NCBI GenBank assembly: GCA_045106295.1
Contig: JBGCEI010000096.1
Span: 1-20,366 of the forward strand
DNA length: 20,366 nt
Reading direction: 5' to 3'
Origin: WTJX01 sp045106295
GTDB taxonomy: Bacteria; Bacteroidota; Bacteroidia; Cytophagales; JAAEPT01
Shown: piece after piece, positions 15,145-20,366 of the stretch
Position numbering within the stretch: the first letter of the stretch is position 1
Layout of the letters: the number at the start of each line of letters is the position of its first letter
Notes under the pieces: model-generated
Databases searched by the model: none
Seen by the model: the letters and a program-made list of their open reading frames with translations, nothing else
What the model was told of the DNA's origin: nothing
Position numbers and translations under genes: made by a program

Positions 15145-15152
15145 CAAAGATA
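15145..15152 (-). promoter_or_regulatory. Candidate -7 element directly before kynureninase
   Basis: TATCTTTG on the minus strand matches the Bacteroidota -7 consensus TAnnTTTG exactly. It ends 4 bases before the GTG start, which would make the transcript leaderless or nearly so. No TTG is found about 19 bases upstream, so the match could be chance. Confidence 0.35.
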
Positions 15153-15215
15153 CAGATTGATAAGAATGAATGGAAATAAAAGGTTGCTTTTAGCCCTAAT
15201 TTGTCTTTGTTAATA

Positions 15216-15236
15216 CCTCATGAAACATTCATGGGT
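15216..15236. promoter_or_regulatory. Palindrome upstream of kynureninase
   Basis: CATGAA (15219-15224) and TTCATG (15228-15233) flank a 3-base centre. ACC (15216-15218) and GGT (15234-15236) extend the symmetry, with a single T directly after the ACC being absorbed in the left arm. It lies 79-96 bases upstream of the kynureninase start, a position suited to an operator; it is less likely a terminator because no upstream plus-strand gene exists. Confidence 0.35.
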
Positions 15237-15348
15237 CTTTCTTTCGGCTATTACAAAAGGTTCAAGGTAAATATTAAAAGAGCTAGCTAGAGGCTAATCA
15301 CTAAACTTAAGCGCATAGAGTTACCTCTATTATTGTCTAATTGATATG

Positions 15349-15828
15349 TTAATAAGTTACTTTTTTAAGTGGTTTTCCGTTTTCATCCCACCATAACCAG
15401 CTACCTACTTTCTTGCCTTTTACATAGTTCATTTTAACGTTCACTTTACCATTTGTATGATACAAAACACCTATTCCATGTTTTTCACCTTCCAAATAAC
15501 TTAACTTAGAGATAAGAATACCTTTTTCATTCCATTGACTCCAAACTCCATGTTTCTTATCATATTGGTGGTTTCCTAGTTCTTTTAATAAGCCATTATC
15601 ATGGTAAGCGATTGATTCTCCATGTCTTAATCCGTTGATATACGAATGAGAGGCAATTTTTTCTCCGTCTATAGCAAACTCTGGTACAACACCAGAAAAC
15701 AATTTCCCATTGATATCTACAAAGAAACCATTTTTAGTAAATAATTGAGGAGTCTTTTCTGTTGTACTTTGTCCATAAATACCGAGTGATAACATCACTG
15801 ATAAAACCGTAGTTAATAATACTTTCAT
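15349..15828 (-). CDS. Secreted MORN-repeat (YwqK-like) protein
   Basis: This 159-residue protein starts with a signal peptide (MKVLLTTVLSVMLSLGIYGQ). About four MORN-variant repeats follow, each with a pattern of H/KG-x4-Y/W-x2-N/DG, seen as LRHGESIAYHDNG, KKHGVWSQWNEKG, EKHGIGVLYHTNG and KKVGSWLWWDENG. Such proteins are often labelled YwqK-family antitoxin by homology transfer, but no toxin gene is near, and most Bacteroidota copies are exported proteins of unknown function. Repeats of this type form beta-hairpin rods that may bind envelope or lipid surfaces. It stands alone between the kynureninase unit (208 bases downstream) and the divergent CLC gene. Confidence 0.88.
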   Translation of the reverse strand: MKVLLTTVLSVMLSLGIYGQSTTEKTPQLFTKNGFFVDINGKLFSGVVPEFAIDGEKIASHSYINGLRHGESIAYHDNGLLKELGNHQYDKKHGVWSQWNEKGILISKLSYLEGEKHGIGVLYHTNGKVNVKMNYVKGKKVGSWLWWDENGKPLKKVTY

Positions 15829-16054
15829 GATTCGCTTTTTTATATTACGTGGTTAAAAACTATTTCGGTTACTAGTAAATACGTCCTTAGTGGAAATAAA
15901 GTTACGTAAATAGCGTTGTATTTATCCACTTTTTTTCCAGATATGTTAATTCCCACTCTTTTTCGTGTAAAAATAGTAAGTAAGCCTTGCTAATACGCTT
16001 TAAGAGAAAGAACTTTATAGAATTATTAAACGCTCTTTTTTAGTTTATAATTAT

Positions 16055-17836
16055 ATGCAAGGATCGGGTCTGATCACAAAATTACTTGTTTGGCGAATAA
16101 AACACATTTCTGATAAAAGTTTTGTGCTTATTCTGAGTGGGATGACGGGGACAATAGCTGGAATAGCAGCCGTTATTTTAAGTTCAGTAGTTCACTATAT
16201 CCAGCATTTTTTAATAACTACATTCCCCCATGAAGAACAATTTTGGGCGTATCTTTTTTTACCTCTAATAGGAATCTTTTCCGCATTCATTTTAACTAAG
16301 TATGTATTTAGAGATGTTTTTGGGCATGGTGTTTCAAAAGTACTCTACTTTATTTCGAAAGGTTCATCGATAATGAGCAAACGCTCATCCTTTATTAAAA
16401 TGGTAACTAGTGCCCTTACGGTTGGTTTTGGTGCTTCAGTAGGACTGGAGGCGCCTATCGTAGTTACAGGCTCTTCTATTGGATCTAATATTGGTCGTCT
16501 AGCGCATTTAAATTACAAAAAGAGAACGATATTAATAGGTTGTGGAGCGGCAGGTGCCATAGCAGGAATATTCAATTCTCCCGTTGCAGGTTTAATATTT
16601 AGTGCTGAAGTAATTTTAGCCGAAGTTACGGTGGCTTCTTTTATCCCTTTACTAATAGCTTCAGTATGTGGGTCTACTATTTCTCTCATCTTGTTAGGAG
16701 ACAATACATTGTTTTCTGTGCATTTGAATGACGTATTTGAAGCACGAAGCATTCCTTATTATCTAGCTCTTGGAGTATTGTGTGGTTTGGTAGCTACATT
16801 TTTTACTCGAACTAACTATGCTGTAGAACGCTTAATAAAAAAAGTAAAGTCAGAAATGCTTAGAGCACTCATAGGAGGACTTATGGTAGGTGCTATCGTA
16901 TTATTCTTTCTACCTCTATTTGGAGAAGGCTATGATGCTGTAAAAGCATTGATTGCAGATGACGGCTTCAGACTATTGGATGATACCGCATGGATTCCTA
17001 CTACTGAAAGGTTACCAGTATTATTACTTTTTGTAGTAGCACTTATCCTTTTTTCTACCATAGGATCGGCTTTAACAATTGGTGCAGGAGGGAGTGGAGG
17101 TGTATTTGCCCCTAGTTTATTAATAGGAGCATTAAGTGGGTTTGGCTTTTCAAAGCTAATAACGATGGTAGGTAACGAAGGAACCCTTTCTGTTACTAAC
17201 TTTACTTTAGTAGGAATGTGTGGCGTAATGAGTGGTGTACTACATGCTCCGTTAACCGCTATTTTCTTAATTGCAGAAATATCTGGTGGATATACTTTAT
17301 TTATTCCATTAATGCTTGTATCAGCCATAGCCTACATTACTATTTCCGCTTTTGAACCTCATTCCTTATATACTAAAAGACTAATAGAAAGAGGGGACTT
17401 ACTAAATCATGATAAAGACAAACAGATGTTGTCTCTATTAGATATTAATAAATTAGTACAGAAAGATTGCTTATGTATTCATGAAAATGCTAATCTAAGA
17501 GACTTAACAGAATTAGTCAAAAAGTCTCATCGTAATATGTTCCCTGTAGTAGATGACGGTAAGAAATTAAAGGGAGTGGTTCTTTTAGATGATATCCGTC
17601 AGATTATGTTTGATGAAGAGAAACTAGATAAAGTGTACGTCCAAACAATTATGACGTCTCAAAAAGATGTAGCCTGTACAAATGATACTATGGAAACAAT
17701 TATGGGTAAGTTTGAACGTACGGGTTATTATAATATTGCCGTTGTAGATCAAGAAGATAAGTATGTAGGTTTTGTATCAAGAGGTGTGCTCTTTAACGCC
17801 TATCGACATAAAGTAATTAGATCAGGAAAAGAATAA
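16055..17836 (+). CDS. CLC-family chloride channel/transporter with CBS domains
   Basis: This 593-residue membrane protein moves anions, probably chloride. About ten to twelve hydrophobic helices fill residues 22-435. The CLC filter motifs are modified but recognisable: GHGVSK (90-95) in place of GSGIP, GLEAP (130-134) with the gating Glu132, and GAGGSGGVFAPSL (343-355). After the helix-H region the FSAEVIL segment (182-188) puts Glu185-Val186 where E. coli ClcA has Glu202-Glu203. The internal proton glutamate thus appears replaced by Val, as in channel-type CLCs. Two CBS domains at about 462-520 and 535-590 are cytoplasmic and may bind nucleotides to control gating. mltG begins 2 bases after the stop. 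Confidence 0.95.
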   Translation: MQGSGLITKLLVWRIKHISDKSFVLILSGMTGTIAGIAAVILSSVVHYIQHFLITTFPHEEQFWAYLFLPLIGIFSAFILTKYVFRDVFGHGVSKVLYFISKGSSIMSKRSSFIKMVTSALTVGFGASVGLEAPIVVTGSSIGSNIGRLAHLNYKKRTILIGCGAAGAIAGIFNSPVAGLIFSAEVILAEVTVASFIPLLIASVCGSTISLILLGDNTLFSVHLNDVFEARSIPYYLALGVLCGLVATFFTRTNYAVERLIKKVKSEMLRALIGGLMVGAIVLFFLPLFGEGYDAVKALIADDGFRLLDDTAWIPTTERLPVLLLFVVALILFSTIGSALTIGAGGSGGVFAPSLLIGALSGFGFSKLITMVGNEGTLSVTNFTLVGMCGVMSGVLHAPLTAIFLIAEISGGYTLFIPLMLVSAIAYITISAFEPHSLYTKRLIERGDLLNHDKDKQMLSLLDINKLVQKDCLCIHENANLRDLTELVKKSHRNMFPVVDDGKKLKGVVLLDDIRQIMFDEEKLDKVYVQTIMTSQKDVACTNDTMETIMGKFERTGYYNIAVVDQEDKYVGFVSRGVLFNAYRHKVIRSGKE

Positions 17837-17838
17837 GC

Positions 17839-18870
17839 ATGTTAAGATCCAAATTTTTACAAGCCATCATACTTGGTGGAGGCTGTCTATTTATTGTATT
17901 CACGTTTTATTTTTATCAGATATTTCAGGCAGACAATTTTCAAATTGATAAAGATGATGTAGCTATTACGGTCTACCCTAATACGACGTTTTCAGAGCTT
18001 CGTAAAGACTTATTAGAAAAAGAGATTTTGCATGATCAGATATCGTTTAGTTTCATTTCTAAAATTCTAAAGTACCAAGAGAATGTAAAACCTGGTCGTT
18101 ATGTGATAGAACGAGATATGAATAACTGGAAAGCTGTTCGAAAGCTACGAGCAGGTAATCAAGATCCCCTGAAACTGACGTTTAATAACGTAAGAAAGAA
18201 AGAAGACCTTGCTGGTAAGTTGGCAAAAAACTTAATGATAGACTCTTTATCGATTCTTAGCTTATTAGCAGATCAAGAAGTACTTACAAAATACGGTTTT
18301 AATGAACAAAATATCTTAGGTATGTTTATCCCTAATTCATACGAGATGTATTGGACAGTGAGTGGTGAACAGGTACTCAAAAAAATGCACACTGAATATA
18401 ATGCTTTTTGGACTACCGCAAGAAAAAATCAAGCTGCCAAAATTGGTCTTTCACCAAAAGAAGTAAGTACCTTGGCTTCTATTGTAGAGGCAGAAACAGC
18501 GCAAAACGATGAACGCCCTCGAGTAGCTGGCGTTTATATTAATAGACTAAAAAGAGACATGCTTTTGCAGGCCGATCCTACGGTGAAATATGCGGTAGGT
18601 GACTTTATGTTGAAACGAATTTTATTCAAACACTTAAAAGTAGACTCTCCATACAATACGTATAAATATAAAGGATTACCTCCTGGACCTATTAATTGCC
18701 CCTCTGTTCCTTCATTGAAAGCGGTATTGAATTACGAAAAACACAGCTACATCTATTTTTGTGCTCGTGAAGATTTTTCTGGCTACCATAATTTTGCTAA
18801 GAATGGATCAGAACATAATAGAAACAGAGACAAATACATAAAGGCATTAAACGCAGCAGGTATTCGCTAA
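17839..18870 (+). CDS. mltG: Endolytic murein transglycosylase MltG
   Basis: MltG cuts nascent peptidoglycan glycan strands at the inner membrane and is thought to set strand length. The 343-residue protein has one N-terminal membrane helix (about 8-28) and a periplasmic LysM-like region (about 40-110). The YceG catalytic domain follows, with Glu217 in ASIVEAET, then RVAGVYINRL, LLQADPTVKYA and KGLPPGPINCPS. All the signature elements are intact. It starts 2 bases after the CLC gene and ends 10 bases before the thioesterase gene, so it sits inside the same transcription unit. Confidence 0.96.
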   Translation: MLRSKFLQAIILGGGCLFIVFTFYFYQIFQADNFQIDKDDVAITVYPNTTFSELRKDLLEKEILHDQISFSFISKILKYQENVKPGRYVIERDMNNWKAVRKLRAGNQDPLKLTFNNVRKKEDLAGKLAKNLMIDSLSILSLLADQEVLTKYGFNEQNILGMFIPNSYEMYWTVSGEQVLKKMHTEYNAFWTTARKNQAAKIGLSPKEVSTLASIVEAETAQNDERPRVAGVYINRLKRDMLLQADPTVKYAVGDFMLKRILFKHLKVDSPYNTYKYKGLPPGPINCPSVPSLKAVLNYEKHSYIYFCAREDFSGYHNFAKNGSEHNRNRDKYIKALNAAGIR

Positions 18871-18880
18871 TTTCTACAAT

Positions 18881-19288
18881 ATGATCTATCACGAAGAGAA
18901 AGTAAGAGTACGCTATGCTGAAACGGATAAAATGGGCTACGTTTATTACGGAAACTATGCTAATTATCTAGAAGTAGCGAGAGTAGAGTTAATTAGAAGT
19001 CTAGGAATAAGCTATCGTAAAATGGAGGAAGATGGAATTATGCTCCCTATTGCAAGCTATAACTCTAAATTTATAAAACCCGGTTTTTATGATGATGTAT
19101 TAACTATTAAAACCACCGTAAAAGACAAACCAGGAGTTAAAATTAAGTTTGATTACGAGATCGTAAATGAACAAGGTCAATTATTAACAATAGCAGACAC
19201 TACCTTGGTTTTTATAGATATGAAGACATCGAAACCATGTAGACCTCCTCAGGTTTTCGAAGAAGCACTTACTTCTTATTTTAGCTAA
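18881..19288 (+). CDS. Acyl-CoA thioesterase, YbgC/4HBT hotdog family
   Basis: This 135-residue cytoplasmic enzyme has the single-hotdog layout. The active-site segment is VRYAETDKMGYVYYGNYANY, with catalytic Asp16 and the following helix LEVARVELIRSLGISY. Late strands include IKFDYEIVNEQG and ADTTLVFID. The family hydrolyses acyl-CoA or related thioesters; here YY replaces the HH found in YbgC at VHHxNY, a variation I believe common in Bacteroidota. Chain length and physiological substrate are unknown. It sits between mltG and the YihY-type gene, an arrangement that points to envelope or lipid turnover; no tol-pal genes are beside it. Confidence 0.92.
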   Translation: MIYHEEKVRVRYAETDKMGYVYYGNYANYLEVARVELIRSLGISYRKMEEDGIMLPIASYNSKFIKPGFYDDVLTIKTTVKDKPGVKIKFDYEIVNEQGQLLTIADTTLVFIDMKTSKPCRPPQVFEEALTSYFS

Positions 19289-19302
19289 TAGACAAAAATG
19301 TA

Positions 19303-19310
19303 TATTTTTG
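19303..19310 (+). promoter_or_regulatory. Candidate -7 element before the YihY-type gene
   Basis: TATTTTTG matches TAnnTTTG exactly and ends 6 bases before the ATG at 19317, so a transcript from it would be leaderless. No TTG occurs about 19 bases upstream, and the gene is probably also read from the upstream operon. Confidence 0.25.
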
Positions 19311-19316
19311 ATACCT

Positions 19317-20303
19317 ATGTCGACAATAAAAAACACAGTTATTCCCATCATACAAAAAGTAATTAATCTTATTTTCTACCAGGGAGCTCTTGTTTTAGAT
19401 AGTATTATTATCAATAAAGAGAAAAACATTTCTCTCTATCACGTAACAGCTTTATTTATAAAAGAGTTAAAAAAGAATAAACTAGGCGCTCAAGCCAATT
19501 CTGTTGCTTTTAACTTTATGTTGGCTATTTTTCCTGCCATTATTTTCTTGTTTACGCTAATTCCTTATGTACCCATAGGAGATGTTGAAACTAATATTTT
19601 AGCAGGTTTAAAAACGGTACTTCCAGCTAGTATTTACCAAGGGGCGGCACAAACAATTGATGACTTAATGAATAGACCAAGAGAAGGGTTGCTGTCATTT
19701 GGTTTTGTATCGGCATTATACCTAGCTACAAACGGTACGATGTCTCTTATGAATGCCTTTAATAATTGTTATAAAACAAAGGAAACGAGAACAGTTATTT
19801 ATAAACGCCTTATAGCAACAGGACTTACGCTGGTATTAAGTTTTGTATTGATTTGTGGTGTGGTTTTAATATTTTCCGGTAAAATGGTGGAAAGTTATTT
19901 GTCTGGTTTATTTATGATCGATCAAGACTTGAGTTACCTACTCATCAGAATAGGTGAATACGCACTTTTCTTATTCATTTTTCTAGTATCTATTTCTTTG
20001 CTCTATTATTTTGGACCTAGTTTAAATAATAAATGGCGATTCTTCTCAACAGGATCTATTTATTGTACCTTTTTAGCCGCCGCCGCATCTATGGCTTTTG
20101 CGTATTATGTCAATAATTTTGGTACCTACAATAAAGTCTATGGGTCTATTGGTACGTTAATAGGTTTTATGATCTGGCTCAAAATGATTTCATTTATTTT
20201 ATTATTGGGTTTTGAAATCAATGCTAGTTTAGATTCAGCCAAGCGAGGAATTAAAGTGAAGAAAGTATTCGCCTTGGGGCGAGGCTTTTTTAGCAAAAAG
20301 TAG
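19317..20303 (+). CDS. YihY/BrkB-family inner-membrane protein
   Basis: This 328-residue membrane protein has about six hydrophobic helices, at roughly 66-86, 125-147, 165-187, 209-231, 245-265 and 276-300. Family features are the first-helix sequence AQANSVAFNFMLAIFPAIIF, the LATNGTMSLMNAFNNCYKTK segment, YYFGPSLNN, and YGSIGTLIGFMIWLKM near the end. The family was once misnamed ribonuclease BN; its function is not settled, with transport or envelope roles proposed. The ATG at 19317 is preferred; the frame can be opened three codons earlier at TTG (19308), but that gives no family-typical sequence. It is 28 bases after the thioesterase gene. Confidence 0.93.
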   Translation: MSTIKNTVIPIIQKVINLIFYQGALVLDSIIINKEKNISLYHVTALFIKELKKNKLGAQANSVAFNFMLAIFPAIIFLFTLIPYVPIGDVETNILAGLKTVLPASIYQGAAQTIDDLMNRPREGLLSFGFVSALYLATNGTMSLMNAFNNCYKTKETRTVIYKRLIATGLTLVLSFVLICGVVLIFSGKMVESYLSGLFMIDQDLSYLLIRIGEYALFLFIFLVSISLLYYFGPSLNNKWRFFSTGSIYCTFLAAAASMAFAYYVNNFGTYNKVYGSIGTLIGFMIWLKMISFILLLGFEINASLDSAKRGIKVKKVFALGRGFFSKK

Positions 20304-20304
20304 T

Positions 20305-20334
20305 TTGTTAAACCAAATCAATCTCATATATTTG
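20305..20334 (+). promoter_or_regulatory. Promoter of the tRNA-Ser gene
   Basis: TTG (20305-20307) and TATATTTG (20327-20334) are separated by exactly 19 bases, a perfect match to the Bacteroidota primary-sigma consensus TTG-N19-TAnnTTTG. The expected start is about 6 bases after the -7 element, just before the tRNA 5' end. It lies directly after the YihY-type stop codon. Confidence 0.85.
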
Positions 20335-20345
20335 CAATCCGAAAC

Positions 20346-20366
20346 AGAGAGTTGGCAGAGTGGTCG
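20346..20366 (+). tRNA. tRNA-Ser, 5' part only (cut by window edge)
   Basis: The last 21 bases read AGAGAGT (acceptor strand), TG (positions 8-9), then GCAGAGTGGTCG, the D-arm of a class II tRNA. The TGGCAGAGTGGTCG form is typical of serine tRNAs. The anticodon lies beyond the edge, so the isoacceptor is unknown, and Leu is a less likely alternative. The A at the first position is uncertain by one base. The strong promoter just upstream supports it. Confidence 0.7.

Noticed and set aside
15315..15330. Hairpin ATAGAG-TTAC-CTCTAT as terminator of the MORN gene
   Set aside because: The 6-bp AT-rich stem has no following T-run on the minus strand, so support is too weak.
15349..15828. MORN-repeat gene as the antitoxin of a toxin-antitoxin pair
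   Set aside because: No toxin gene is adjacent and the protein is exported; the label comes only from the YwqK family name.

Overview
The window is AT-rich and comes from a member of the Bacteroidota, most likely a Cytophagia-type or flavobacterial lineage. Three things point there: promoters of the TTG-N19-TAnnTTTG type (a perfect example precedes the tRNA at the right edge), start sites mostly without Shine-Dalgarno sequences, and Bacteroidota-style gene content (OstA-like protein, soluble Cys-rich anti-sigma partner, TPR-CHAT protein, tryptophan-to-NAD kynurenine genes). No phage, transposase, CRISPR array or known defence island was found. Most of the window is chromosomal housekeeping and envelope DNA.

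Left block (1-5242, all minus strand). From upstream to downstream the order is a divergent arginase-fold protein, purE, a secreted TPR-CHAT protein and, 7 bases after it, a cytoplasmic-looking substrate-binding-protein-fold gene that runs off the left edge. A structured, repeat-like element lies between the arginase-like gene and purE. The arginase-like protein has lost most of its manganese ligands.

Centre-left block (5593-7610, plus strand). An ECF sigma factor, a small cysteine-rich putative anti-sigma factor, guanylate kinase (gmk) and nicotinate-nucleotide adenylyltransferase (nadD) form a tight operon ended by a 14-bp-stem terminator. The 296 bases after that terminator hold what looks like a decayed gene end.

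Centre block (7960-15828, minus strand). The upstream part is a secreted MORN-repeat protein followed by the kynureninase-kmo pair, which overlaps at TAATG. Next come an alpha/beta hydrolase, an SRPBCC protein and an unrecognised 145-residue protein in a compact cluster. Last are an OstA-like LPS-transport protein, a small lipoprotein and an M48 metalloprotease lipoprotein. The last three suggest outer-membrane or LPS biogenesis and its quality control.

Right block (16055-20366, plus strand). A CLC anion transporter with CBS domains, the peptidoglycan transglycosylase MltG, a hotdog thioesterase and a YihY/BrkB membrane protein are closely spaced and probably co-transcribed. A tRNA-Ser gene with its own promoter starts at the right edge and is cut off.

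The kynurenine genes and nadD both feed NAD synthesis, though they sit in separate transcription units. The least explained items are the secreted TPR-CHAT protein with its SBP-fold neighbour, the ligand-poor arginase-like protein, the structured element at 3963-4068 and the sigma/anti-sigma pair leading a nucleotide-metabolism operon.
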